Source: Knufia peltigerae (taxonomy: Eukaryota; Ascomycota; Eurotiomycetes; Chaetothyriales; Trichomeriaceae). Taken from it: DNA of 64,000 nucleotides. Made by a program: the position numbers and the translations under genes. A model generated the notes under the pieces. The model did no database searches, was not told where the DNA came from, and was given only the letters and a program-made list of their open reading frames with translations. Location: contig JAPDRN010000068.1 of assembly GCA_030247855.1 (NCBI GenBank), positions 124,001-188,000 on the forward strand. The letters run 5' to 3'. Below, piece after piece: positions 21,059-33,323 of this stretch; positions within the stretch are counted from its first letter, which is position 1, and each line of letters begins with the position of its first letter.

Positions 21059-22783
21059 CCGAAAGCAGCAGCAGCGATTCGTGTTTGCTAGCTGCCCTCT
21101 CCCGCTGACGGCGATTATTCAAGAGGAATAGTGTATGGCAACGAACAAAGGCAGAGAGGTTGATGAAAGCAAACCAGGGGATTCACTTGACGGACTCAGC
21201 GTCGAATGTGAGTGAGCCTAGTAGAACGGACCGGCCGTGAAGAAGACACAAAACGAAAGGCATGACCAAAGGCAAGGGCATCATCGTGACTTTTTTTATA
21301 TCGACCCATAAAGAGGTTGTGGGCTTACATGGGCAAAATCCTCTCAACGGCCGCCCGTTCAACCAAACTCGGGACACGGAGAAAGGGCGAGCCAGTGGTG
21401 GTTGTCACACAGGATCACTGTTTCAGCGCCCGAAAAGCTGACGAGTTGCAAGGCCTTGTGTTTCTTTGAACGAGGCATCCCCCCTATACGTGTAAGGACC
21501 TCGCTTGTACAGGACCGATCTGACGACTCTGAACAAACAAAAACAGAACGACATGGCAACGAACACTTGATCACAGTTTGGGTTTGGAAACTCAAGAGAC
21601 TGACGCACCTAGGATTCACCATTTGTAACAAATCAGAGTCCCGGCTCAATCCCGATATATCGGCGTGAAGAAGCAAACGCGCACATTGAAAGAGGAACAG
21701 ATCGAGGACGAAGCAACAATGTTCCAATTCCGTATTTGGGCGCTCAGACAACCCTTGGGGTCTTCAAACACCGGCATCGACAGTCGGCATGTCCCAACAT
21801 CGACGATTTCCACACGCCTCGCTTCTCTCTCGCCGGCAACCGTCTCAGCCTCCGAGTCTTTGGACGGGGAAATCTTCGGTCGTCACACGGACCCTGTGTG
21901 ACTTTTTCACAACACATGTCGGGTCGACGGGGATAAACATACGTACCTTTTTCCTGAATCCAATCACCAATTCTCTTACTTCTGCCGTCTCCCTATAGGG
22001 CGTACCAGACCCCCCTCCCCCGACAATGTCTGCCTCTTACCGTACGGTGTCCCCTCCTACGAGTCAGGCTCAAACTGCCATCCTCCAAGGCGCGCGATGA
22101 GCGGTGAAGTGAGAGTCGTGGGGTCGTTGGATTGGATGTTGCCTGACTGAGACGGATACTCGTGGCCTGACACATCCAGCATGGCGAAATAACCAGGGAA
22201 CATACGGAGCCATTCCTCTGACCAAGGCGCCGGGAGGTAATGGACTTGTAGTACTCCGTATCGCTCTTCTAGATTTCAAGTCTGAGGATAGTTCTGTTGG
22301 TTGCTGATGCGCACTGAGATCATTCATGGTAACACGAGTTCACGCAATTGTCCGAACATAATTTGGTCAAAAACAGCAATCGAATCCAAGTACGCGCGTG
22401 TCTCACAAAATATAGGCAGACGGCGGCAAGTGAGGGACAGTAAAACACAAAATCCCTAATAATAGATCAGAACAATTTCATACGAAAAGCTAGCAATGAG
22501 AGGGTGTTCTGTTTGAGCGAGCCAGCCTCGCAGCCAGGTCGCAGACCGGATCCTCTTCCAATACCGGAAAGCAATAACAACACACACATGCAACGATAAC
22601 CTCCTGGGATTTAGATCCATTTCCTCTTTGGTTGTTGGCAGAAAAACACAAGTACCATCATCGTACAATCATCTCAATGATTTTCCCCGTAGCCCAGCAA
22701 CGCCTTCATGTCCGCCTGATTGTAGAATGCCCGATAGACGCCGACGATTCGACTCTGTTTGCGTGTCTATTGTCGCACATCTT
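21059..22783. other. Intergenic
   Basis: 1.7 kb between the H2A.Z 3' end and the Arg-rich gene's 5' end, both on the minus strand. Short frames only; one GTACTCCGTA copy (22251-22260). The region holds no gene I can support. Confidence 0.4.
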
Positions 22784-23491
22784 CTACTCAGCCTTGCTCT
22801 TCTTCTTTTGTTCGACCTTGAGGAGAAGTGCTCTGTTGATGTGTGGGAGAACACCACCAAAGGCGATGGTCGCGCGGATCAAAGTATCTAATTCCTCGTC
22901 GCCACGGATTGCGAGTTGGAGATGTCGAGGGGTGATACGCTTGACCTTCAGATCCTTGGCGGCGTTGCCTGCGAGTTCTAGGACTTCAGCGGTGAGGTAT
23001 TCCAGCACAGCGGTGACGTAGACGGCGGCTACAAAAAGGGTCAACATCTTTCCATGAAAATCTACGCGCACAGAAATCATACCTTTGGCGCCAACGCGCA
23101 TCTTGTTCTGAGTGTTGTTCTTGAGGAAACGCTTGACTCGGCCACATGGGAACTGTTAAATGACGCGTCAGTGCTTTGCCATCAATCTGAAAATAATGCG
23201 CGCAGCCAGAGGAGGCGAAACCAAGATGAGAAAATAAGAAGGGCAGTGCTGCCTAATCAATGCTGGGATCGGCCGAACACAATGCGTCGACGCTTTGCGC
23301 GCGTGTGATTGTCCGAATTGAAACGGCAATGAAGCGCGTCTCTCGCATAACATTGAGCAACATTGAGCGAAAGACATGAAAATGCTCACCTGCAAACCAG
23401 CCTTCGCACTGTGTGACTTCTGACTCTTCACGGAGGAGTCTTTTGCGCCTGTGGCTTTTCCGCCAATGCTCTTTCCCTTGCCTCCGGCCAT
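22784..23491 (-). CDS. HTZ1: Histone H2A.Z variant
   Basis: Three exons on the minus strand, 23491-23390, 23152-23083 and 23028-22784, encode 138 residues. Introns are 237 bases (GTGAGC...AACAG, phase 0) and 54 bases (GTATGA...TGTAG, phase 1). The histone fold is near-complete: SQKSHSAKAGLQ/FPCGRVKRFLKNN, NKMRVGAK/AAVYVTAVLEYLTAE, LELAGNAAKDLKVKRI and TPRHLQLAIRGDEELDTLI. H2A.Z features are the LDTLI...AFGGVLPHIN acidic-patch end, a short C-terminus (VEQKKKSKAE) and an acetylatable Gly/Lys-rich N-terminus. There is no SQ(E/D) tail of canonical fungal H2A. It replaces H2A at promoters through SWR1. The unusually long first intron may carry regulatory sequence. Confidence 0.95.
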
Positions 23492-24810
23492 TGCGAAAGA
23501 TATTGATGAATGAGTTTTGGGTGTCTGTTTGAATACGCGCCAAAAGTTGTGGTGGGATGCGATGGATGGAGTATCGACGACGCGTCTGATGTGGTGTTGA
23601 TAAAGTAAGGCACGAAGGTAAAAGCAAAACTGGGTGGCAGGAATGACCTGCAGAGGATAATGAGCAGGCGCAGATCGGTTCGGAATAACAATGGATAAAC
23701 TAGGCCTAAAGTGGTTAGTGTTAGCTTGGCGTCTGGTGCTCGACAATCGTGGCCGCAACGAAGGATATCGCGCTGGGTGATGACACTCGTAGTCTCTGGC
23801 AGTCTGTAAGATGGTCACTGTGTTTCCTGAGCCGGCTTCTCACAAGACCAATGTATCAGCAAAGAAAAAAGAGATCGTACAAAGGACGACCGTTGAGGTA
23901 GAGACCTCACTCAACGGAGTGACGGCTTTGCCTGTCCGTGCATTTTCGCCGGGGCGCAGACCGCAGAGTTGCACGCGCAGAAATGCAAAGACCAGGAAGC
24001 ACAACAATACAATACCTAGAAGTCTTCTGGTCTAGCAGACCTCATAACAACATGTTGAGATTGACCAGATTAGGGGTCGAAGGAAGTTGAAAAGCGAGCA
24101 GATTCATTATCTCCAAGTCTTGGCGTTGCCTTAGGTAATCGACCAGACCACATACGAGTACGAACAGAGTACGTAGTACCGGAGTACAGGTTACAGAGTA
24201 TTGCACCGGGTCGAACGAGGACGTTACCAATCATATACAAGTATCAAACGTCGAGAGTTGCCTGCACACAAGTGCAGTCAGAGCATGACGAATGTCAAAG
24301 ACTTTTTAAATAACGCAGCATTCGGTATTACGTGCAGAAGCCCTCGGGTTTCTGCTAAGCTAATTAAAACGAGTGTAACTTATACATCAATCTCAGTAAC
24401 CACACACCAATCGAGCAAGATAAGGGAGGCTAGCTCCATCGTATCTAACCCGGCATACAACAGGCAAGCCATGCCGTCTCTTGCTCCAAGTGATCCTCGA
24501 TAATCAACGCCTAGACATGCATCACCTGACCACCTCAAGATCCCACAAATGGAAAAAGTATACAAGTCAATCAATCAGTCTTCTCGGCGTTCTCATGAAA
24601 TAAAATGCTGTATTGCCGCACCATGAAGCCTGTCAAGTCGTTACAACAATCTTTTTCTGTAGTCCAATCATGCAGTCGTGCAAGGCTGCCCTATGCGTCT
24701 AACTTTTGTGTTTTAGGTTGGAGGATGGTCGTGTCATTCGTGGATCATTGACTCGTCATTCGCTCAGTTACGAGCATCATCATAGGGGGTATATTGGGGA
24801 TATGTCTTGT
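23492..24810. other. Intergenic
   Basis: 1.3 kb upstream of H2A.Z and downstream of the RRM-R3H gene. Short frames only, and one motif variant near 24178-24187 (TACCGGAGTA). Nothing else is recognised. Confidence 0.4.
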
Positions 24811-26740
24811 TCATTCGGCGATCGCTGAAGCGGCCGCTCTCATTTCGTCACTGCCACGTCCATTTTGGCGGCGAAATCCGATGGTGTTGTTGGCACTGGG
24901 TCCTCGTGACTGGCGCATTGGGTTGGAGGTTTGCGGAGTTGGCTCTGGTCCGATACTGACGGTTCGTTTACTGCCAATAGGGCCTGCGCCTTGATAATTC
25001 TGGTTGTCGCTCCATTCGGGTCCATTGCCGAAGAAGCTTCGTTGACGTCTAGGACTGGTCTGGTTTCCTCCACTACTAACTGACATGTTGTTGAACGCGG
25101 ATATCAAGAAAGGTTCGTCTCTGTTGGGGCCTGGGTTAGAGGCAGTAGCGTTCACAGGCAACGTGGGTGTATTAGAGCCGGCGGTGTCGTTCAAGCCTTG
25201 AAGACGTGCCCCATTGGTCTGCAGAGCAGCTGGGAAGCTGGCAGAGGAAGGAACTGGTGATGGACTCCAGGAGCGCAGGTCTGCGAACGACTTTGCATTG
25301 CGAAGATTGTTATCAGCAACTCTGTTGAAGGCGTTTGAGTCGACATCCAAAAGTCCGACGGACGACTGACCGCGTAGAGTATTGAAGACGGGGCCTTCAT
25401 ACTGTCTGCTCTCGGCGAAGTCGGCGGTGGAGGAGCGACCGAGAGTTTGCCTCAGGCCATCATTACCGCCGAAAGGTCCAGGAAGTGGTGGGCTAACGTT
25501 GGTCCCCGGGGCGGCTCTATGAATGTGCACTTGGCGTTGATCGCCACTTCCACGAGAGGTATGCATCAGACCCATGTGGTGTGCAAGCGTATGAACAATT
25601 CGACGGGAGGCAGGGTCCAGGGTGGGAGGAAATATGAGCACTTCGCGGCTAACATCTCTCTTGAAAAGGGTCATTTCCGTGTAGAATTCCAAGGTTTTGG
25701 GATCATTCATGTCGATATCTGTTGTATAGGTTAGGCCATTCCCGGGCGATCCAGGTATGGCAGACGTACCAGGCTTGTTGCCGCCGCGATGAGATAGGGG
25801 TGATGGAGTGTTCCTCGGGATCGACGATAACGAGAGTTGATTGTGAAGCTGTGACTGAGGCACCGGCCGATGTTGTTCTTCCAGTTGGCCGCGGCGCTCA
25901 CGCTTCTCTCTTTCGATGCGTTCTCGCTCGGCCAATGGAAGCATCTTTTTATACTCGACTCGTAGCTTGCGTCCACTCAGGTCCATATGGTTCAGCGCTT
26001 GTATAACCTGTTCGGTCTCCTGGGGCGAGGTAAAATTCGCAAAGGCCAATCCTCGGAACACGCCATTATCGAAATGGTAGTTGAACGCGTACGGCAAAGG
26101 CAGGTTCATGTCGACCATAAGCTGAACGAGTTGCTCTTTCTTGACAGCAAATGGAATGTTTTTGATTACTATGGCTGTCGGGATCAATTCATCGTCGTCT
26201 TCGTTGGGATCGTTACGCCCTTGAGGCCCAGCTCGAGGGCCAACAAGAGAAGGATGTTGTTGGGACTGTTGCATTGGACCAGGTTGTTCTTGGAACCATA
26301 ACTGGAGTAACAAATCAGTTCAGTCTTTACCAGTGAGTATTGGGATTACTTACATTGGAGATGGCGGCACGGCCTCGACTGGGCTTTACGCCTCGAGATG
26401 GCCCGTAGGTCGGGTTTTGAGGCATAGTCCCCATGCCGTTGCCGAAAGATTGCATGTTCGAAGGGGCAGTGGAATTCCAAGTCTGGGCCGCGCCTGCATC
26501 ATAGGGGAAGTGTACGTTTCCTGCGCCTGGGTTTGGCATCGGCGCGCCAAAATTGTCTCTCATGTTATCAAAGCGCATGGATGGGAGAGGACCCTCATTG
26601 CCGAACATTGGCTGATTGGCACCTCCATATCCTTCATTTCTTCCCATCTGTCGGTTCAAGGGAGGATTGCGAAACGCTCGCGGAGAAGAGTCTGTCAGCC
26701 CATCGTAAAATGGCTCGGAAGCATTCGAAAACGTTGCCAT
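24811..26740 (-). CDS. PIN4: RRM-R3H RNA-binding protein, Pin4/Cip2 type
   Basis: Exons on the minus strand, 26740-26354, 26301-25770 and 25718-24811, encode 608 residues. Intron 1 (26302-26353) runs GTAAGT...TCCAG. Intron 2 (25719-25769) runs GTACGT...AACAG with a CTAAC branch site; it is 51 bases and free of in-frame stops, so retention would keep the frame. The N-terminus is Asn/Gly/Pro-rich. An RRM spans about 171-250, with RNP-like strands AIVIKNIPF and GLAFANF and the family-typical MNLPLPYAFNYHFD. A charged ERERIEREKRERR helix follows, then an R3H-like domain at about 315-375 (FYTEMTLFKRD, HTLAHHMGLMHTSRG). A Ser/Asn/Pro-rich tail completes it. Yeast Pin4/Mdt1 and S. pombe Cip1/Cip2 act in stress and DNA-damage responses as mRNA-binding proteins. 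Confidence 0.88.
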
Positions 26741-29067
26741 GGTATCCGTGCAATTTTTTTTCTTAATTCTACTTCTCGGTGTTGCAACGAACGGTGATCG
26801 TTCTTATCGTGATATCGCAGGGGCTCTGAAGATGGAATTTTTCTCCTCCTTCAGAAGATGGTGTTGTGTCGTATTTTGGTTTTGTTATTAGGCACTTGGT
26901 GTGAGGCCGTGAGGATAGAAAGGGAGTTGCGAGAGATGCGGATCAATTATGAGCTAGATTGTCGCAAAGGACTCAGCAGTCAAATACGATCATAAAAGCT
27001 GGTTCTGAATGTTGATTCGAGGGTCTAATGGTGTCATTCAAGCGTGGTGAACAGAGGTGCGCCGAGATGAGGCCGACGTGAAAAGATCAATGAGTCGAGT
27101 GGACTTGGAATAGGCAGGGACAGACGTGGGAAATTTTGGACAGCTGCGTTTGAGGTCGTTCAGGGAAACATGATCAAGGATAGACAGGTCGATAGGACGA
27201 CGTGTAAGGATGGAAGGACGGCGATGATTGCAAGCGAACGAGGCATGCAACAGAGACGACCTGGATGATATGAAGAGAGAGAGATGAAATTCGAATGAAT
27301 GAGGCGTTAGGATGGAGATGTGTTTTGGCAAGAAATTAGGAGAAGCGAGCAGTTTGGTGGACGGACTAGGGAGTCGTCGCCTTTCGGGAGGGTCGTTGGA
27401 TGCATCGAGGAGAAGATTAAAACTGCCCATTGACAGCCGGGAGAGTCTGATCAGTTCCTCCTGCTCCCACCTCCACTTGATCCAATTAACGCATCTACCA
27501 ATCCCTCCTCTGCTTTCTTAGCACCTTTCAGCACCAAGCATGGCACTATTATTTTGCAGCCATCACACAGACGCTCATCCCATCTGCCTGACGCGCATCC
27601 ACGCGATCCCCCGGAGCAACAGAAGAGAATGCACAGTCCCTGTTCAATGGCTCCCACCTACCCCGTACGTGCTGCAGAAGGCCCAAAGAAAAACCCAGGC
27701 CCTGGACATCTCTGGCCGCCCATTCTTTTGGCTGCTACGGCTACTGACCTAGTGAAAAGGCTACCAATCTTCCCCATCGCACCATCTTCCGAGTCCACCC
27801 TCCTTCGAGAGCCGAGCGCAGACGCAATCAAACTCATCCATAACCTTCCCATTCCCCCCTGTTGAACACTTTCTCTCACAGCCAGTCCACGTACGGAGTA
27901 GGGCACACGATGATGGGGGTTGCCACTAACACAAATTACCCAGTGCTAACCATGAAGATCTGGTGCCCGGGTTTCATATGTGCCTCCTCTACTCCGTATA
28001 GCATCGTTCCGCTGACGCCAGGAGAGCGTTTCTGCCAAAAGCCATGCCGTCGGAGCCTCGTTCCCACTTCCACTCCTTTCTACCCCTTTATTCTGTCTTC
28101 AGCCATACCGTAAGCTGTTAGCAGATGGCATATCACCACTGTCGCTCGCCGTTCAGGGTCGTTCGCCCCGTTGACCAGAGCCTTGGCTTCCCAATTATGA
28201 CTGCATTCAACTGTCTAGCGATAGAATTCTTGAACATCAGTAATACTTGCATACCCGGTCGCATGGAGCGATCTGCTGTCCGCACCACGAACTACTCCGA
28301 GACCCGGCCATTTAATATCACTGATTCCGCAACAGGCCCTCATCGACCATGGTACGGAGTACAACGAGATTGTGGTGGCAATTGGGTCGGCCCAACCTCG
28401 AAAAACCTGGACTTTCTACCTGACGAACACTACACAGCCGTTCGGATCTGTCACTGTAGAGACCAGATACAAGTGTCCATCAATTCAATCCTTCGTCGGC
28501 CGCTGCCTTGGCTTGACTGGTAAGTTACCGTGTCCCTGTGATCAACTTACCCAGTAGACCGGAAAAGAGATCTGCATTCTAGGCGCGGATGTGTCCCAGC
28601 TTGCGAATCAGAAGCCTCTCCGGCCCCTGGGGGCATTGAATGGTGCAGCTTGCAAGTCAGCAGGCTTCATCGACCTGGTATTCCAGGTATTTGTAGGCTA
28701 GTCTTCCTCGTGGCGGTTGAGAGCAGATGCTTGGGGAGTGTCACAGGCTGCGGCAACACGCCACACTCAATCCTGACAGCTGCAACTGATTTCCATAGGA
28801 TCTAGACACGTAGTATTTGACTAGCTATGCATCAAGCACAAACAGGTTTATCGGGGATCATCAGGATATTCTGCAGTCAGCCAGACCGACAGCAACGCGA
28901 TACCCCCTTTTCCATGATCCCCGTCGACCGTGGACAGTAGAAGTGGACTAGGGTCCAGTAGTTCTTCCCTTTGAATTTGCGGTTGCCATTTTATCACGCC
29001 TAGGCATTGACCCTGGTCATTACACACGTCGCTGATCATCAACCCCAGAGTACGCGTACAAAGGCGA
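26741..29067. other. Long divergent intergenic region with possible cryptic exons
   Basis: 2.3 kb between the RRM-R3H gene (minus) and the aldo/keto reductase (plus). TACGGAGTA copies lie at 27892-27900, 27990-27998 and 28353-28361. Protein-like open segments with plausible splice signals occur around 28125-28730, but no consistent gene model could be made. Confidence 0.4.
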
Positions 29068-30069
29068 ATGCCTGGCGATGCTACTTGTGAGGTGCTCAAT
29101 CCGTCTCGTCAGCCACATGAAGCGAACATGACTTCGGCAATTTTCGAGAAGCTGGTCCTACATGCACCGCATATCTCCGGCAAGCAATTGATCCCTGCCT
29201 TCATTTATGGAACGGCTTGGAAGAAAGAGGCCACCACAGATCTGGTCTATCAAGCTCTTTGCAATGGCTTCACAGCTGTTGACACGGCTGCTCAGCCGAA
29301 GCATTACAGGGAAGACCTCGTGGCTGCAGGAATTGCCAGAGCGATCAATGATGCAAAGGTCAAACGATCAGACCTCTACTTACAGACCAAATTCACAAGT
29401 GTTCAAGGCCAAGATCCTGACCACATGCCTTACGACAAGGATAGTCCCTTGATAGAGCAGGTGAACGCTTCTATCATGAGCTCACTACTGAACTTCAATT
29501 TTGCCAATGTGGTGAAGGAGGGCGATGTAGGAGATCCGTACATTGACACCCTTGTTCTGCATTCTCCTATGGACACATTTGACGAGACCTTGGAGGTATG
29601 GCGCACCCTGGAACAATATGTGCCTAATGAGATCCGCAACTTGGGCATCTCCAACTGTAACCTATTCACACTGATGGAATTGTATGAGCGGTCAACCATC
29701 AAACCAAGTGTGGTGCAGAACCGCTTTTATCCCTCGACAAAATTCGACATTGGAGTGCGCAAATTCTGTCAAGAGAAGAACATCCTATACGAGAGTTTCT
29801 GGACTCTGAGCGCCAATCCGAAGCTTGTCTGGTCGGCAGAGGTCGGGTCCCTTGCAAACCAGGTGGGCATCAGCACTCAGTCGGCACTGTACTGTCTCGT
29901 GCTTGCGCTTGGGAATATTACAATCCTCAACGGAACCAAGAGTCCGAGGCATATACAGGAAGACTGGGAGGCGATAGATAAAGTTAAGCAATTCGCAGAG
30001 AAGCATCCGCAGCATTGGGAGAGTGCCGTCGCTCGCTTCCGCGCTCTGATCGGTCAGTCAAAGCCTTGA
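29068..30069 (+). CDS. Aldo/keto reductase
   Basis: A single exon of 333 residues. The AKR tetrad is in place: Asp in FTAVDTAAQP, Tyr in PKHYREDLV, Lys in LYLQTKFTS and His in DTLVLHSPMD. Further AKR blocks are IRNLGISNCNLFTLMEL, VVQNRFYPST and a C-terminal NADPH-binding region with ILNGTKSPRHIQED. It should reduce a carbonyl with NADPH; the substrate is not predictable. The first ATG (29068) adds 20 residues before MTSAIFEKLVLHAP, where most family members would begin, so ATG 29128 is a realistic alternative start. No introns. It lies head-to-tail upstream of HSF1 with no sign of co-regulation. Confidence 0.9.
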   Translation: MPGDATCEVLNPSRQPHEANMTSAIFEKLVLHAPHISGKQLIPAFIYGTAWKKEATTDLVYQALCNGFTAVDTAAQPKHYREDLVAAGIARAINDAKVKRSDLYLQTKFTSVQGQDPDHMPYDKDSPLIEQVNASIMSSLLNFNFANVVKEGDVGDPYIDTLVLHSPMDTFDETLEVWRTLEQYVPNEIRNLGISNCNLFTLMELYERSTIKPSVVQNRFYPSTKFDIGVRKFCQEKNILYESFWTLSANPKLVWSAEVGSLANQVGISTQSALYCLVLALGNITILNGTKSPRHIQEDWEAIDKVKQFAEKHPQHWESAVARFRALIGQSKP

Positions 30070-30912
30070 TATATATGTACAAGTCCACTGTCTTGCCACA
30101 TCAATTACAAGATGGGGACTCCAAGAGGTCGCGTTCCTATACTCGGGTAGCCATTCTTCTCATTCGTTTTGAGTCCCAATCGTCAAAGCATTCCGTGCTC
30201 CATTTTCCATATTGTTGTCCTGAAGCACCCAGTCTAATCCGGGTCATTGTTCCGGCAGGACTGGGAGAAAGCGGCCAAAAGTGGCACCATGCAACAACGG
30301 TGGAGCATCGACTGTGGTATCTGCGTCTTCTCGAATTGAACTCTGTGGTGGGATTATTTTGAACGGTCCTCACATCCTCGCCGGTGCCTTTACGGACTAA
30401 TTAAGGCTTTTAGTAGTCGAATGACCGGAACTGGGGACCCGATGTCATAGGCTCCTCAGGTACTACAACAATACCCAGCCTGAGAGTCGCAGCTTTTTAC
30501 CAAATGCCACATTTGCATATTCTTTCTCTATACAGTCTATCAGACTTTTCATTATATGTCGCCTATATGCTCTGAATAGCGACGACTTCTTTATCCCACG
30601 TATCCCCCCCCAGATCCTGTGAACCGTCTGCACAGTCGCTCACCTATCGCGCACCCGACAGATTCCTCCCGCCTGCTCAGACTGCCTTCCTCCACCCACC
30701 CATATATCAAACCTCGAGCCTACCTTGCGCGTTGCAGACATAACCGCTTAGTCGTCGTTTTGTGCTTTATTGGTCGGGGTCATCGCTGTGGCTTGGCTGA
30801 TATTTCCACGAATTCTACCACAAAATTAAATCTGTTGAACCACAAAATCACAGACGATTGTCTTACGGAGATATCTCGAGTCTAGTTCTAAATACCCGCT
30901 ATCATCGCCTGG
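30070..30912. other. Intergenic, HSF1 upstream region
   Basis: No gene is seen. An imperfect heat-shock-element-like pair TTCTCGAA lies at 30328-30335, almost 600 bases from the HSF1 start; it is too weak to call as a site. Confidence 0.35.
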
Positions 30913-33323
30913 ATGGCTTCACAGGGTTTCTCGAGGAAGCGTCCTGCGCCTGGCGCGGACCCATATCCTCCTCAGATGCAGAATCCTACACCCGCATACC
31001 CCGACGGCATGGGAGGACATGATCTCTCAAATGATGAGTTCTTCCAATGGGGTCAGACTGGTCAACCGGCTGTCCCTTACAACGATAACAGTTATGTAAT
31101 GAATGCGAACACCTTCCCTCAAGCCAACCCTCCGCCGCAAACCTCTACCCAACTGACCCGGAGACCCATGACCCAACTCGCCGCACCTGCTCATCCTCGG
31201 ATCGATCAGGACGCGAGTGCGTGGATGGACAACGCGAATGCGCCTCATGGTCAGGAAGCTGAGTGGGCTGACGACATAACCGTACTCGAGGCTCGGGCAC
31301 AAGTTGCGAAGAGAGAGGCGCAAGCGAAAAGAAAACAGATTCCTCCTTTTGTCCAGAAATTAAACAGGTGATTTTCCCGTCATAGGTAAAAGTGAAATAG
31401 ACAGCGCTGACTACATACAGCTTTCTCGAAGATGGCAGGAATACTGATCTCATCCGCTGGTCCGACGATGGTAATTCGTTCATCGTCCTCGACGAGGATG
31501 AATTCGCGAAAACGCTCATCCCCGAGTTGTTCAAGCACAACAACTATGCGTCCTTCGTTCGCCAGCTGAACATGTACGGTTTCCACAAGAAAGTGGGTCT
31601 TTCTGATAATTCAATGCGGGCGAGTGAAAGAAAGAACAAGAGTCCAAGTGAATATTCCAATCCTTACTTCCGCCGTGGCCACCCTGATCTCTTGTGGTTG
31701 ATCCAAAAGCCTAAGAATGCATCCGGACCATCCTCGAAGAGAAAGAAAACGGACAATGATGCCAACGAAGAAGAGGTGGAAGAGTATGGCGAGGAAGGCA
31801 TACCCACAACGGAGACTCGTGTTCGACCACATCCAGGTCAACTCACCCTGGGAAACACCCAGACGGCCCTGACTCAAGAACAATTCAAGAGTGTGCAGCG
31901 CGAACTGGCTGCGATTAGGCATCAGCAAGCTCAGATCGGCCGCATGATGCAGCAGATCAAGCGCGAGCATGAACAGCTGTACGGTCAGGCAGCGACATTC
32001 CAAGACCAACACAATCGACACGAGAACTCAATTAATGCCATCCTGACTTTCCTTGCCACTGTGTACAACCGCAGCATCCAAGGTGGTCATGACGGTATCC
32101 CAAATATGGCTGCGCTTTTCGGCAACAATGCCATGCCTGTCGACGGTACGAGCCAAGCCAATGTAGTCGACGTTGGAGATTTTCCAATCAATGACATCAA
32201 CTTTGAGACAAACAGCCCGGGTCTAGGAAAGCCGTTCAAGCGACAGCCCCTCCTCTTGACCAATGGCACTGGCCACCAAGGTCGAGCAAGCACCATATCT
32301 CCTCGAGCAAGCGCCTCCAACAGTCCCTATCCAGCCAGATCACAGGGAGTTCGCAACACTCAACAGACCAACTTCGCTCCTAATGTTGAGGAGGTCTTTG
32401 ATCCAGGTGTAAACAGCCCCGATACTGCAATACCATCTCAACCAGCCAATCAGGCCCAAAACGTTCCTCAACGTGACATGATGTCCATGATTCAGAATGC
32501 CAACGCCCGCAACAATTCAGGCAGCCCGACTACTCCAGCGCAGGACTTTTCCAACGTGCTCAATAACCTAGAGGCATCTGGAGGGGCGGGACCGTTGAGC
32601 AACTCCCAGCGTGCAGACGTGTTGAAGATGATCAATGACTCGACCCGGCAGCCATCGGGAAGCGATAACGCGCTGATCAACTCGACTCCGCCACCAGGCC
32701 CAGCCAACTTCCATCGTCGTCTTGCAAGTACGGGTGCCGATCTTGATCATCTCGCCAAACTCCAAGCCGAGCAAGATAAGAGCGTGCAAACATTGACCAA
32801 TCTGTTACAGCCACTCAGTCCTACCGGTTCTATTCCTGGCATCAATGATGGCCAAAACCTACCTCCGCCGCCGCTGGACATTGATGATTTTCTGAATCAA
32901 GCTGAATACTTCGGTGACTACGGCAGTGATAACAATGCCAACTACGATTTTGGAAACACAGGTCTCGATCCGACTGGGCACAATGACAATATCAACTTTG
33001 ATTACAAGGATGAGGATGAGTTGTTTGGCAACCTGAACGACCAAGCTGGACCTAGCAACACTGGTGGCAAATACAACCTTGGATTTGACGGTACTACAGA
33101 TGGCAATGTGGGAAACCAGTACGAACCAGTCAAGTATGAGACCAACAGTGATTACGAGCAAGATGGCGGTGGCCGTGTTGAGAGCATGCCGAGCAGTACA
33201 GTCACCACTCCAAAGTCCGCCGGTGATGATGGACCTGCTACTCGCAGCAAGGGTAGAGGTGTTGTTACGGGGGTGGGCTCAGCCATCGAGAATGACTTGC
33301 CCGCCAAAAAACGTCGTTCTTGA
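30913..33323 (+). CDS. HSF1: Heat shock transcription factor
   Basis: Exons 30913-31367 and 31421-33323 (intron GTGATT...ATACAG, phase 2) encode 785 residues. The splice completes the HSF DNA-binding domain (about 143-248): PPFVQKLN/SFLEDGRN, DLIRWSDDGNSFIVLDEDEFA, PELFKHNNYASFVRQLNMYGFHK (recognition helix), YFRRGHPDLLWLIQKPK. Relative to animal HSFs there is the fungal basic insertion after FHKK. An acidic linker and a heptad-repeat coiled coil at about 305-370 (QEQFKSVQRELAAIRHQQAQI...) mediate trimer formation. The long C-terminus is Asn/Gln/Gly/Asp-rich with acidic patches (DYKDEDELFGNL), typical of activation regions, and ends in a basic NLS (AKKRRS). In fungi this factor is usually essential and drives chaperone genes. 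Confidence 0.94.

Noticed and set aside
22784..23491. H2A.Z residues FPCGRV and AFGG looked like unusual substitutions
   Set aside because: From memory of the family, these variants are usual in filamentous ascomycete H2A.Z, so I do not count them as odd.
27038..27430. 130-codon minus-strand frame upstream of the RRM-R3H gene
   Set aside because: Low-complexity Ser/Arg/Leu composition with no motif; more likely part of the 5' flank or UTR.
30328..30340. Heat-shock-element-like TTCnnGAA upstream of HSF1
   Set aside because: Only two inverted units fit and it lies almost 600 bases from the start codon; chance is sufficient.
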